DNA from: Akkermansia muciniphila
GTDB lineage: Bacteria; Verrucomicrobiota; Verrucomicrobiia; Verrucomicrobiales; Akkermansiaceae
Reading direction: 5' to 3'
Assembly: GCA_945873305.1 (NCBI GenBank)
Contig: CAMCCX010000011.1
Coordinates: 1-47,737 of the forward strand
DNA: 47,737 nucleotides
Shown here: positions 16,381-25,355 of the stretch, one piece after another
How positions within the stretch are numbered: position 1 is the first letter of the stretch
Layout of the letters: the number at the start of each line of letters is the position of its first letter
Notes under the pieces: generated by a model
The model's database searches: none
What the model was told of the DNA's origin: nothing
What the model saw: the letters and a program-made list of their open reading frames with translations, nothing else
Position numbers and translations under genes: made by a program

Positions 16381-16971
16381 ATGGATTCCGAATCACTCCC
16401 GCAAGGCGGACAAGAGCCGGTTAGGCGGCCCGACGTGGAGGCACGGAAGAGGGAGATCGCCCGCATCGCTTCCGAAATCGAGGAGGTGAAGCGCCAGATC
16501 CAAGCCGAGCGGGAGCTCCATCCGCCGGTGGACACCACCGGGATGGAGGAATCCGAAGGCATGGAGGGCTGGGAGACCATGTCCCGTGAAGAACGGCAGG
16601 AGTGGATCGGCAACATCCGGAAGTTTGTGAACGAGCATCAGGAGGATCTCGCGGAAGTCCCGGAGGTGGACGGCTTGCTGGATCGCTTGGAGCGGATCTC
16701 GAAACACCAGGACTCGTTGATGCGGCTGGAGGATGAAGCGCAGGATCTGATCCTGCAGACTCATGCGGACGAGGCCGAGGCCACCACCCGGCTGATCGTG
16801 AGGATGGCGGAGATGATGAAGGCCATGGAAAAATTCACGGAAAAGGATTGGCTGGACATCCCGCCCGACAGCCGCGCGGGCCTGGTGGACCTGCTCAACG
16901 CGTGGCATAACGGCCAGCGCGAGGAGTTTCTCTCGCAACTGCCCATCGACATCCGGAGGCAACATGAGTGA
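16381..16971 (+). CDS. Hypothetical coiled-coil protein
   Basis: 196 residues, strongly charged and almost entirely helical, with no signal peptide or membrane segment. Heptad-like runs are visible in ARKREIARIASEIEEVKRQI and again around LDRLERISKHQDSLMRLEDE. A WETMSREERQEWIGNIRKFV block and a C-terminal WLDIPPDSRAGLVDLL block could be conserved elements. I do not recognise a family. It overlaps the start of the next gene by 8 bp, so it is probably co-expressed with the DoxX/MauE-like membrane protein; 39 bp separate it from nuoF. Confidence 0.65.
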   Translation: MDSESLPQGGQEPVRRPDVEARKREIARIASEIEEVKRQIQAERELHPPVDTTGMEESEGMEGWETMSREERQEWIGNIRKFVNEHQEDLAEVPEVDGLLDRLERISKHQDSLMRLEDEAQDLILQTHADEAEATTRLIVRMAEMMKAMEKFTEKDWLDIPPDSRAGLVDLLNAWHNGQREEFLSQLPIDIRRQHE

Positions 16972-17482
16972 GGGAGAAGCGAGGGGGACGGACGTTTCCG
17001 CGATGGTGGAACCGCCCGGAACCGCCCGCCCTGTTTCCGGTTTGCCCGACATCCTGGCGTTGGTTTGCCGCGTCCTGATAGGCGTGTGGTTCGTCTATAG
17101 CGGCGGCATGAAAATTTTCGGCAGCGGCCTCGACCGCTTCACCCGCGACGTGGCGAACTATCAGCTCGTCAAGGCGCCATGGGATGCGGTGGCCGCCTAC
17201 TCGGTGCCGTGGCTGGAAGTCATCGCCGGGCTTTGCCTGATGCTGGGAATTCTCCGCCGAGGCGCGATCCTGACGATCGCCGGACTGGTGGTGGTGTTTT
17301 CCGTTTCGGTCGGCTGGGCGTGGTCGAAAGGCCTCGATATTTCCTGCGGCTGCCACGGCGGCGACGCGCCGATCCAATACTGGAACAAGGCGGCGGAGTT
17401 CGCCGGCTATTTCATCCTGCTGGGCTGGCTGTGGTGGAGGGAATCGAGGCCGACCAATGGTGTCACGCGCCCGGGGCGTTGA
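16964..17482 (+). CDS. DoxX/MauE-like membrane protein
   Basis: 172 residues with four membrane helices: LALVCRVLIGVWFVYSGGMK, the VAAYSVPWLEVIAGLCLMLG region, ILTIAGLVVVFSVSVGWAW and AAEFAGYFILLGWLWW. The GxxFxxSGxxKI pattern and the loop DISCGCHGG are typical of the MauE/DoxX group, where the CGC loop is thought to take part in redox or disulfide chemistry. The first 30 residues are a polar lead; a later start is possible. Overlaps the preceding coiled-coil gene by 8 bp and, at its 3' end, overlaps the convergent CsgG-like gene by 20 bp. Confidence 0.75.
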   Translation: MSEGEARGTDVSAMVEPPGTARPVSGLPDILALVCRVLIGVWFVYSGGMKIFGSGLDRFTRDVANYQLVKAPWDAVAAYSVPWLEVIAGLCLMLGILRRGAILTIAGLVVVFSVSVGWAWSKGLDISCGCHGGDAPIQYWNKAAEFAGYFILLGWLWWRESRPTNGVTRPGR

Positions 17483-18527
17483 ACGCGACGATGATTTTCT
17501 CGGCGAAGGCTGCCTGGATTTTCTCCGTGGCGGATTCGATGGCTTTTTTCTCGGCGACGAAGTTACTGAGATCGCTGCCGACGCCGTAACCGCTGGTGGT
17601 GGCGAGGATCCGGCTGTCTCCAACCCTGACGGCCGATAGTTCGACGCGGGCGCGGGCTGCGGTGAAATTGCCGATTTGTGTCGCCCGCTCGGAGGTGGCG
17701 ACGCCGAGGATGATGACTTCCACACCTTTGGCGCGCGCCTCGATCAGCAGGTCCTCATGTTCTTGTCCTTCGAGGTGGGCGCCTTGCGGAACGGCGGGAC
17801 TTGGCGCGGTCAAAACCGTGATCGTCGCCGCCGGGGCGGGGCCCACCGCTTGGCTGGGACGGGATAGCTGCACCATCTTGCAACCGTTCGCCTGGAGAAA
17901 GCTTTCCAGGGATTTTTCCGCAGCGGGATCGGCAGTGCGGGCTTGTGGGGTGACGCTGACTTCCGGGATGCGGAAGGCGACGGTCGGGCGTTTGGCGTCG
18001 GCGGGAAGATTCAACTTTTGCCCGGCTTCCGCTGTGGCTTGTTCCTTGGCGGCTTTGCCTTCGAGTTTGATGATGGCGTCGTTCACCTGGGTGGCAAGCT
18101 GGTCGCCGGCTTTCATCGGGTCCTCATCGTTAGGCACGATGAGCAGCACCGGCTTGAGGAGTCCGCTCTCGACCTGGACCACGCGGCACTGGATGGCGGT
18201 GCGCTCGCCGGCTTGCTTGGATTCGCCGAAAATGTAGTATTTCGCGCCGACCAGTTTCCCGACTTTCGAGGCTTGGTCCTGGGTGAGTCCGGCGGCTCCC
18301 AGACTTTGCTCGGCGAGCATGTCGCTGAGGCGTTTGCGATCCACGAGGTCGTAGTCGGCCTTGCCTGATAGCTGGGCTTCGAGGACTTCGAACACGAACG
18401 CCCCGACCCCCGTGGTGCCCGCGGCGGTGACGGGCGGGGTGATGGCCACGGAAATGGCCGCTCCGGCGGATGCAAGGGTGGCGAATGATGTTGCTAGAAA
18501 TGCGGCGAAGTGATTGCTGAGTTTCAT
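17463..18527 (-). CDS. Exported CsgG-like protein
   Basis: 354 residues with a signal peptide ending ATLASAGAA. The first half has the CsgG/FlgT-like pattern seen in many outer-membrane-associated proteins: VAITPPVTAAGTTGVGAFVFEVLEAQL, then YDLVDRKRLSDMLAEQSLGAAGL, then VGKLVGAKYYIFGE. A second, similar half follows with a VTVLTAPS-type strand, EARAKGVEVIILGVATSE and a C-terminal helix pair. Such domains assemble at the outer membrane or periplasm; no enzyme residues are visible. The start overlaps the stop of the upstream 878-aa gene by 4 bp, so the two form one operon and probably one complex. Confidence 0.7.
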   Translation of the reverse strand: MKLSNHFAAFLATSFATLASAGAAISVAITPPVTAAGTTGVGAFVFEVLEAQLSGKADYDLVDRKRLSDMLAEQSLGAAGLTQDQASKVGKLVGAKYYIFGESKQAGERTAIQCRVVQVESGLLKPVLLIVPNDEDPMKAGDQLATQVNDAIIKLEGKAAKEQATAEAGQKLNLPADAKRPTVAFRIPEVSVTPQARTADPAAEKSLESFLQANGCKMVQLSRPSQAVGPAPAATITVLTAPSPAVPQGAHLEGQEHEDLLIEARAKGVEVIILGVATSERATQIGNFTAARARVELSAVRVGDSRILATTSGYGVGSDLSNFVAEKKAIESATEKIQAAFAEKIIVAFNAPGA

Positions 18528-21160
18528 GGTAATTGGGGAGTGATGATGATGGGGCGGGCTTGGGAGATTTGGTTGGCTAGATCGAGGATCAGGGGCTCGT
18601 CGGCCGGATCGGGCGCTTTGGTCCGAGCCGTTTGGTGGGTTTTAGGGATGAAGTTTAACAGATCCGAAGCGGAGACATTTTTCAAATGCGCTCCGGTGCC
18701 CGGAGAAATTCCCAGATCCAAAGCGACCAGGTGGAGTGTGCCATTGCTTGCAAACAGATCGGGAGGCGGCGGGCAGAAGACGTTTTTCCACGGGCCTTGT
18801 TCTTTCGAGTCGTCGAGAATCTTTTTCGAAACGCGGCTGAGTTTGGCGACGGCGATGGCCGTGATCAACGGCAACGGTCTCGGGTCGTTGCTTTTGAATT
18901 TCCGGAAATAGTGATCTGACAGGATGGTGAGCGCACCCCTGTCGACGGAGTAAATGTCGCCCGCATAGTTCTTTTGCATCGAGATCAATTTCGTCTGCGT
19001 CAACATGACCGTGCCGAGAGCGGGGCCGGCGGGCAGTTCCATCCGGGCGATCGTGTCTGCGAAAACATTGCCATCCAAGGCTTGGGAGAGGTTTCGGTAG
19101 GAGCTGAATTTTGAGACGTCCAGACGGATGGAGCGGACATGAACGTCGCATCCCCAGAAGTGCGCGACGTGGGCGGCTACTTCGCCGACATACTTGGGAT
19201 CGACGGTCTGGTCATGGATGAGATCGATGCGGCAATCGGCGGGAATAGTTAGGAACTCGCGGGCGGCGGGCAATGACGCGAGGGGCTTCGCTCCAAGGTC
19301 GCTCAGGATGGCGGTGATCTCTTTTTGGGCCGCGGGGTCTTTTGCTTTGGTGGCAGCGATCAGCGCGCATTGGGCGTCGGCGATGGCGAAGTCTTTCTGC
19401 CCGGCTGAGATCCGTGCCCGGATCATGGCCATGCGCACGAGTGGCGAGTTGATGACCCAGGCATTGGCCGTTTCGACGACATTGCCAATCGCCGGTCCGG
19501 ACTCTCCCAGGTCTCTGCTGAGATCCAGGAAACGCGCGGTCATGCGCTCGGTCTTGCAAGTGGAGGCCGGGTTTCCCCGCATGAGTTGGAATTCGCGCTT
19601 CGTGTTGTTAAGCGCGCGGTAGGCATCGAGGATGATGGGGGTGCACATGCTGCTCCAGTTTCCCCTGCGCTCCAGCAACGCCACGCACTCCTGATAGCGC
19701 CCCAGATTCATCAGGGCCACCACCAGCGACTGGTAGAATGGGGATTTGGCGGCGAGTTCCCCGATGGGCTGGCCGCCTCGGTTGAGGATGGACCAGCCTT
19801 TTTCCGCGTCTCCCAGACGGATCCAGAGTTCCCCGAGCAGTTGCAAATCGCGGTCGGCGTTGTCCTTGGCCAGTTCGGTCATCGGCAGTTCGAAAATTTG
19901 CCGCGCTTGTTGGTGGATGAGATCCAGTTGGCCGGATTTTTTGAGTTCCCGGATTTGTTGCAGCCGGTCATCGGTCGGGTTGTATTCCAACTGGAGCGGA
20001 TAGAGCGCTCCCGGCGTGGCTCCTCGATAGAACGTCGCTGCGGACTTTCTCATGATCGCAGGCTCATCGCTGGCAAGGGCGAGGGAGGCGTCGCCGAGGC
20101 GGATCGACAGTTCCGCTTCGGTGGCGACGAGCTGCCGCAATCCGGCCCAGCCTTCCTTCAAGCCGATGATGAACCCGGCTTCGGCGTGACGGAGTGCCGG
20201 ATCATCGGCGACCGGGCGGGCGATGGATTCGCCCGCCGCTTGCAGCCCTTCCCGCAGCAACTCCCTCACGACACCGGCGGGAGGTGCGTCGAGCAGGGCT
20301 CCTGACCAGGATCGGCAGGCGAGCATGCGTCCGGTGGCGACATCCACGGCGAAGAGATCGGTGCCGATTTTCCGGGAATCCTGAAAGTGGATGAAGGGAA
20401 TGAGGATCAGGTCGGCTTTTGCCATGCGTCCGAGGTTGGTGGAGCCGTTTGCGTTGAGGCCGTTCGTGGCGGTGAGAGCTTTTTCATCGAGGAGTTTGGC
20501 GGTTTCCGAGCGTTCGACCAAGGTGGCTCCAGTGTCGTCGCCTGCGACCACATCTTCCAATACGGCGCGGATGAGGGGGGAGATTTGGCTCAAATCGGCT
20601 TGCGCACCGCCAGCGCTCACCGGTTCCAAGAGGGAACAAATCAATGGTTTTCCTTGAAGGTCTTTACTTGGAACGGCCGGAGAACGCGGAGCCAGTCCGG
20701 CGACACTCGCAACGTGACGCGCAACTTCGCCGGGCAATCCATTCGCGATATCGCCGGGATTTCTGATGGGAAAGATTTTGGGCGCGCCGAGTTCCATGCC
20801 CATGCCGATGCCGACCCGGTTGACGAACACGCGCAGTTCGTTTTTCGGCTGGTCGAGCACGGAAAGCACGAGGAAACCGGACGGCAGCACGCGGAGTGCG
20901 GAGGCTGAGGCGTTGTCCGTAGCCCGGAGTTTTTGCTCGAAAACGACCGCAGACAACCCGGCCCGCGAGAGGACTTCCGAATCCCAGCCGGTCAGCAGTT
21001 CCGCTTGGAGCCGCGCGTCGAAAGCCGGCAACGCGGCGCGCATCGGCGACTGCTTTTCGAAATCCGAGAACGAGGGTAGGAATGCAATCCGGGTCGCGGC
21101 CCAACAATGGGACGCGGTCAGTAAAACCAGTGCTAAAATCAGGGTCGGTTGCTTTGCCAC
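18524..21160 (-). CDS. Large exported protein with tandem CsgG-like domains and helical repeats
   Basis: 878 residues from a GTG at 21160, chosen because MAKQPTLILALVLLTASHCWA is then a signal peptide; the open frame further upstream has no such signal and enters the divergent pyrF. Two CsgG-like domains are visible: TRIAFLPSFSDFEKQS onward (about 22-150) and LIRAVLEDVVAGDD with LVERSETAKLLDEKAL and KADLILIPFIHF (about 190-330). Residues about 380-640 are TPR-like helices. The last 230 residues faintly resemble archaemetzincin peptidases but lack the HExxH zinc motif. Operon with the CsgG-like gene that follows. Function unknown; probably envelope-associated. Confidence 0.65.
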   Translation of the reverse strand: MAKQPTLILALVLLTASHCWAATRIAFLPSFSDFEKQSPMRAALPAFDARLQAELLTGWDSEVLSRAGLSAVVFEQKLRATDNASASALRVLPSGFLVLSVLDQPKNELRVFVNRVGIGMGMELGAPKIFPIRNPGDIANGLPGEVARHVASVAGLAPRSPAVPSKDLQGKPLICSLLEPVSAGGAQADLSQISPLIRAVLEDVVAGDDTGATLVERSETAKLLDEKALTATNGLNANGSTNLGRMAKADLILIPFIHFQDSRKIGTDLFAVDVATGRMLACRSWSGALLDAPPAGVVRELLREGLQAAGESIARPVADDPALRHAEAGFIIGLKEGWAGLRQLVATEAELSIRLGDASLALASDEPAIMRKSAATFYRGATPGALYPLQLEYNPTDDRLQQIRELKKSGQLDLIHQQARQIFELPMTELAKDNADRDLQLLGELWIRLGDAEKGWSILNRGGQPIGELAAKSPFYQSLVVALMNLGRYQECVALLERRGNWSSMCTPIILDAYRALNNTKREFQLMRGNPASTCKTERMTARFLDLSRDLGESGPAIGNVVETANAWVINSPLVRMAMIRARISAGQKDFAIADAQCALIAATKAKDPAAQKEITAILSDLGAKPLASLPAAREFLTIPADCRIDLIHDQTVDPKYVGEVAAHVAHFWGCDVHVRSIRLDVSKFSSYRNLSQALDGNVFADTIARMELPAGPALGTVMLTQTKLISMQKNYAGDIYSVDRGALTILSDHYFRKFKSNDPRPLPLITAIAVAKLSRVSKKILDDSKEQGPWKNVFCPPPPDLFASNGTLHLVALDLGISPGTGAHLKNVSASDLLNFIPKTHQTARTKAPDPADEPLILDLANQISQARPIIITPQLP

Positions 21161-21267
21161 TTGGCGAATTTGAGAAGCTTGGCCATCCGTGTCAACGTCT
21201 GACCCGGATCGCCGCCATCCGTGATTTTTCCGCTTCCGAAATCCGCTTCCGCGGGCATTCTCCCGCC

Positions 21268-22044
21268 ATGCGCTACGCGGAACGTCTTCAGCAACGGATT
21301 GATCAAACAGGGTCCCGGCTTTGTGTCGGGCTGGATCCCCGACCGGGGGACGGCGGGGCCGCGGCGGCACGGGATTTTTTGAAACAAGTCGTCGAGGAAA
21401 CGGCGCAGTGGGCGGCGGCTTACAAGCCGAACATGGCGTATTTCGAGGCGATGGGCATCGAGGGCATCCGCTTGCTGGAAGAACTGCTCGGCGGAATGCC
21501 GGAGGACGTGCCGGTGATCCTGGACGCGAAACGCAGCGACATCGGCGAGACCCAGAAATACTACGCGCAGGGATACTTCGCCGGTTGGAACGTGGATGCC
21601 GTCACCCTCAATCCGTTTCTCGGCTACGACTCGATCGAGCCGTTTCTCGACTGGGCTGGAAAGGGAATCTATCTGCTCGCCGTCACTTCGAATCCCGGCT
21701 CGGCCGATTTCCAACGGCAGAAACTTGCGGACGGTCGTTCGGTTTTCGAACTTGTCACCGCGCTCGGCGAGCGGGCGAAGGAGGAAGGTCGCGCGACGGA
21801 CGTCGGCTACGTCGTCGGGCTGACGAACGCAGCGGATGTGTTGGAGAAAATGCCGGACGCGCCCTTGCTGGTCCCCGGACTCGGAGCGCAGGGCGGCGAC
21901 CTCGCCTCGCTGGCCGCCGCCGCGCGCAGCGCGCCGGACGTGATCAATGTTTCCCGCGGCATTCTCTACGCGGGCGACGACCGGAGCTTCGCCGAAAGGG
22001 CGCGGGACTGGGCGGGAAAAATCGCGGCGGCTTACGCGAAATGA
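21268..22044 (+). CDS. pyrF: Orotidine-5'-phosphate decarboxylase (type 2)
   Basis: 258 residues from the ATG at 21268. It decarboxylates OMP to UMP, the last step of UMP synthesis. The N-terminus carries SRLCVGLDPRPG, and the catalytic Lys/Asp set is in ILDAKRSDIGETQKYY, the pattern of the subfamily found in mycobacteria and myxobacteria (TIGR02127) rather than the E. coli type. LNPFLGYDSIEPFL, VTSNPGS and VPGLGAQGGDL complete the barrel. Divergent from the CsgG-like operon across about 107 bp. Confidence 0.94.
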   Translation: MRYAERLQQRIDQTGSRLCVGLDPRPGDGGAAAARDFLKQVVEETAQWAAAYKPNMAYFEAMGIEGIRLLEELLGGMPEDVPVILDAKRSDIGETQKYYAQGYFAGWNVDAVTLNPFLGYDSIEPFLDWAGKGIYLLAVTSNPGSADFQRQKLADGRSVFELVTALGERAKEEGRATDVGYVVGLTNAADVLEKMPDAPLLVPGLGAQGGDLASLAAAARSAPDVINVSRGILYAGDDRSFAERARDWAGKIAAAYAK

Positions 22045-22096
22045 ATTTGAGGTTTTCGATGCGCGCCCGTGTTTCGTCCTCTAAGATCAAGCAACA

Positions 22097-23017
22097 GTGA
22101 AAGACAACGAGCCCTCCATGAAGCCGATGCCCGCGCGGTATTCCGGCTTGCTGCCGCAGAAGGGCTGGCCGGCGAGGAACCTGAAATTTCTCCGCCACCG
22201 CATCGTGCCGGGGATGTTCCAGCGGAGTAATGGCGACGTGTTGGAGCCGGTGCTCGCGCCGCCGGATTTGGACAAGGTGCGGATCACTTGGATCGGCCAC
22301 GCGTCGTTTTTCCTGCAATTCGCCGGTCACTCGGTGATCGTCGATCCGAACTGGGCGAAGTGGCATGGCCCGGTGAAGCGCTCGCGCCGGCCGGGGCTCA
22401 ACCTCCACGGCGTGCCGGAGGTGGACTTGGTGTTAGTCACCCACGCGCACTTCGACCACCTCCACAAACCGAGTTTGAAAATCCTCCAGGCGCGCGAGGG
22501 GATCGTGGTTCCGATGGGCAGCGGCTCGCTCGTGAAGCGGCTCGGATTTCCCGCCACCCACGAGATGAAAATTTGGGACGCGCTGAGTTTCGACGAGCTC
22601 GAAATCATCCACACGCCGTCGCATCACTGGGGCGCGCGATTCATTCATGACGTCCACCGCGACTACGGCGGCTACATCGTCCGCGCCGGCGGCAAGAGTG
22701 TGTTTCATTGCGGTGACAGCGCTTACTTCGAGGGCTTCAAGGAAATCGGCAAGCGCTACGACATCGACGTCGCGCTGATGCCCATCGGCGCGTACGAGTC
22801 GCCGAGCGGGCGGGATGTTCACATGAATCCGGAGGAAGCCGTCCGCGCGTTCGCGGATCTCGGGGCCAAGGCGCTCATCCCGATGCACTACGGGACGTTT
22901 CCGCTAGGCAACGAGCCGCACCACGAGCCGGTCGAGCGGCTGCTGATGGAGGCGGACCGGCTCGGCATCAGCGAGCAGGTCCTCATTCCGGAAGAAGGCG
23001 TCGGCATCGAGTGGTGA
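22097..23017 (+). CDS. MBL-fold hydrolase, NAPE-PLD-like
   Basis: 306 residues from a GTG at 22097; an ATG at 22118 is an alternative. The metallo-beta-lactamase zinc motif is THAHFDHLH, preceded by ITWIGHASFFLQFAGHSVIVDP, the N-terminus of the UlaG/NAPE-PLD-like group. Further metal ligands are likely in HTPSHHWGARF, FHCGDSAYF and IPMHYGTFPLG. The NAPE-PLD relatives cleave N-acyl phosphatidylethanolamines, but bacterial members act on various phosphodiesters or lactones, so the substrate is open. No signal peptide. Lies between pyrF and msrA on the same strand. Confidence 0.85.
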   Translation: MKDNEPSMKPMPARYSGLLPQKGWPARNLKFLRHRIVPGMFQRSNGDVLEPVLAPPDLDKVRITWIGHASFFLQFAGHSVIVDPNWAKWHGPVKRSRRPGLNLHGVPEVDLVLVTHAHFDHLHKPSLKILQAREGIVVPMGSGSLVKRLGFPATHEMKIWDALSFDELEIIHTPSHHWGARFIHDVHRDYGGYIVRAGGKSVFHCGDSAYFEGFKEIGKRYDIDVALMPIGAYESPSGRDVHMNPEEAVRAFADLGAKALIPMHYGTFPLGNEPHHEPVERLLMEADRLGISEQVLIPEEGVGIEW

Positions 23018-23062
23018 CGAATCTTTTCGGGAACAAACTTCATTCTCACGTATCCTATCCGC

Positions 23063-23695
23063 ATGAACCGCCGACTCGCCCTCTCGCTGCTGCTCCTCAT
23101 TCCGACGCTTGCTTCCTGCGAACCCGAAAAAGTTATGACCGCCACTGACAAACAAGCCGCCAAGATGCCCGAAATCCCCGCGGGTGCGGAAACCGCCACG
23201 CTCGGCGCCGGTTGTTTCTGGTGCATCGAGGCGGCCTATCGGCAGCTCGACGGGGTTTACTCCGCCACCTCCGGCTACATGGGCGGCTCGGTGAAGAACC
23301 CGACTTACGAGCAAATTTGCGACGGTGATTCCGGCCATGCGGAGGTCGTGCAGGTGGTTTTCGACCCGAAGAAAATTTCTTACGAGAAGGTGCTCGCCTG
23401 GTTTTGGGATCTCCACGATCCGACGACCCTCAACCGCCAGGGCAACGACTCGGGAACCCAGTATCGCTCGGCGATTTTCTATCACTCGGAGGAACAGAAG
23501 AAAGTCGCGGAAGCTTCGAAATCAGCTGCCAAGGCGAATTTCAAAGATCCCATCGTGACCGAGATCACCAAGGCCGCGGAGTTCTATCCGGCCGAGAACT
23601 ATCACCAGAATTACTACAACGAGAACAAGTCGAAGAACCCGTATTGCCGGTTTGTGATCGAGCCCAAGCTGAAGAAGCTCAAGCTCGACCACTGA
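23063..23695 (+). CDS. msrA: Peptide methionine sulfoxide reductase A, lipoprotein form
   Basis: 210 residues. The catalytic motif is GCFWCIEAAYRQL; GGSVKNPTYEQICDGDSGHAEVVQV and the FWDLHDPTTLNRQGNDSGTQYRS region follow, so it reduces Met-S-sulfoxide in proteins. The N-terminus is a lipoprotein signal (LALSLLLLIPTLASC) with Cys in the lipobox, placing the enzyme in the periplasm or on a membrane rather than in the cytosol. The only Cys beyond the catalytic site and the CDGD region is in PYCRFVI. Convergent with pgi, 14 bp apart. Confidence 0.95.
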   Translation: MNRRLALSLLLLIPTLASCEPEKVMTATDKQAAKMPEIPAGAETATLGAGCFWCIEAAYRQLDGVYSATSGYMGGSVKNPTYEQICDGDSGHAEVVQVVFDPKKISYEKVLAWFWDLHDPTTLNRQGNDSGTQYRSAIFYHSEEQKKVAEASKSAAKANFKDPIVTEITKAAEFYPAENYHQNYYNENKSKNPYCRFVIEPKLKKLKLDH

Positions 23696-23709
23696 AGCGC
23701 GGGAGTGGC

Positions 23710-25263
23710 TCAGAGTTGGAAGGTGTCTTCCGCCGGACTCGCGCCGATGGAGATCTGGACTTCGTCGTTCGCCGAAAGGTGGGTGAGGCAGTGATAGACG
23801 TCCTCGGCATCGGCATCGATTTCGGTGGCGATCTCCGCGGCGCTCTTGGCGGAGGCGGTGAGGTGGCCGCGGACTTGGGTGAGGGTTTCGAGGAAGGCTC
23901 CGGCGGCCTTTTTCCCCGCTTCGACGCCGGGCTGGTGATAGGCGTTGATGTTGACGAGGGACGCGTAGAAACTAACTGTCCGCTCGAAGAGCGCGATGAG
24001 CAGGCCGAGCTGGAAGGGCGTCACCTCGGGGATGGAAATCGTGAGCGACTTGCGGCCGGAGTCGTGCAGCGCCTTGCGGGTGCCACGGAGGAAGCCTTGC
24101 AGGTAGTCCGCGGTGGTGGTGCCGGGATCGACCTCGATGCTGTGGCCGGAGCGGCCTTTTCTAACTTCGATGAAGGTGGCGAAGAAGTTGTTCACTCCGT
24201 CGCGGAGCTGTTGGACGTAGGCGTGCTGGTCGGTGGAACCTTTGTTTCCATAAACGGCGATGCCCTGATGGACGACCTTGCCGTCGAGATCGTGCTCCTT
24301 GCCGAGCGATTCCATGACGAGCTGTTGGAGATATTTGGAAAACAGGACGAGCGAGTCCTTGTAGGGCAGGACGACCATGTCCTTCTCGCCCTTGCCGTTC
24401 GTCGCGCTGTGCCAGGCGATGGCGAGCTGCATGGCGGCGTTTTGCGAGGCGTCCTGCTTGCGGGTTTCGGCGTCCATCGCGGCGGCTCCGGCGAGCATGG
24501 CGTCGATGTCCAGCCCTTGCAGCGCGGCGGGGACGAGGCCGACGGTTGATAGGACCGAGGTGCGTCCGCCGACCCAGTCCTCCATCGGGAAGGTGGCGAT
24601 GAAATGCTGGGCGACGGCGTATTGGTCGAGCTTGGATCCGGTGCCGGTGACGGCGGCGGCGTGGCGGCCGAAGTCGAGGCCGGCGGCTTCATAAGCGGCC
24701 TTGGCTTCGAGCATGCCGTTGCGGGTTTCCGCGGTGCCGCCGGATTTGGAGATGACGAGGACGAGGGTTTTATCGAGCCCGGTTTTCGCGAGTTTGGCAA
24801 TGACAGCGTCCATGCCGGCGGGGTCGGTGTTGTCGAAGAAATGGAGCGGCAGCCGCGCGTTTTGGCCGATGGCCTCGGAGACGAGTTGCGGGCCGAGCGC
24901 GGAGCCGCCGATGCCGATGAGCAGGACTTGTTGGAAGGTTCCGCCGGATGGCGGGGTGATACTGCCGGCGTGGACTTTTTCCGCGAAATGCTTGAGCGCG
25001 GCGATCGGCTCGGTGACGGCATTTTTCAACTCCTCGGTCGGCGCGAGGCCGGCGTTGCGCAGCCAGTAGTGGCCGACCATGCGACCCTCGTCGGGGTTGG
25101 CGATGGCACCGGACTCGACGGCTTCCATGTCGGCGAAGGCTTTGGTGATTTTCGGAGCGAGGGCCTCGATGTAGCCGGGCTTGATGTCCATCAGGGAGAG
25201 ATCGAGGGAAAAACCGTGTTGCGGGTAGCGGAGGAGCGATTGGTTGTAGGATTGCCAGGACAT
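23710..25263 (-). CDS. pgi: Glucose-6-phosphate isomerase
   Basis: 517 residues. It interconverts glucose 6-phosphate and fructose 6-phosphate in the cytoplasm. VLLIGIGGSALGPQL, VISKSGGTAETRNGM, DWVGGRTSVLS and the KGSTDQHAYVQQLRDG block are the sugar-phosphate-binding and catalytic segments. Length is slightly under the usual 540-550, as in the shorter bacterial types. Last gene of a minus-strand run that starts at the bactofilins; 92 bp separate it from apt, so it may also have its own promoter. Confidence 0.95.
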   Translation of the reverse strand: MSWQSYNQSLLRYPQHGFSLDLSLMDIKPGYIEALAPKITKAFADMEAVESGAIANPDEGRMVGHYWLRNAGLAPTEELKNAVTEPIAALKHFAEKVHAGSITPPSGGTFQQVLLIGIGGSALGPQLVSEAIGQNARLPLHFFDNTDPAGMDAVIAKLAKTGLDKTLVLVISKSGGTAETRNGMLEAKAAYEAAGLDFGRHAAAVTGTGSKLDQYAVAQHFIATFPMEDWVGGRTSVLSTVGLVPAALQGLDIDAMLAGAAAMDAETRKQDASQNAAMQLAIAWHSATNGKGEKDMVVLPYKDSLVLFSKYLQQLVMESLGKEHDLDGKVVHQGIAVYGNKGSTDQHAYVQQLRDGVNNFFATFIEVRKGRSGHSIEVDPGTTTADYLQGFLRGTRKALHDSGRKSLTISIPEVTPFQLGLLIALFERTVSFYASLVNINAYHQPGVEAGKKAAGAFLETLTQVRGHLTASAKSAAEIATEIDADAEDVYHCLTHLSANDEVQISIGASPAEDTFQL

Positions 25264-25355
25264 GGTGGTGGGCGATTTAGGAGTGGGGAGCGGAGGGGAT
25301 CAATCGTGGATCAATAAGAGTCCATGAAAGATGACGGAGAGGAGGATTAGGGGCG

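Noticed and set aside
18524-19245. The C-terminal part of the large CsgG-like protein as an active metallopeptidase.
   Set aside because: No HExxH or related zinc-binding motif is present, so peptidase activity cannot be claimed.
25264-25355. A short direct repeat (GATCAAT twice) between pgi and apt.
   Set aside because: Only 7 bp, no symmetry and no further copies nearby; not enough to call an operator or an attachment site.
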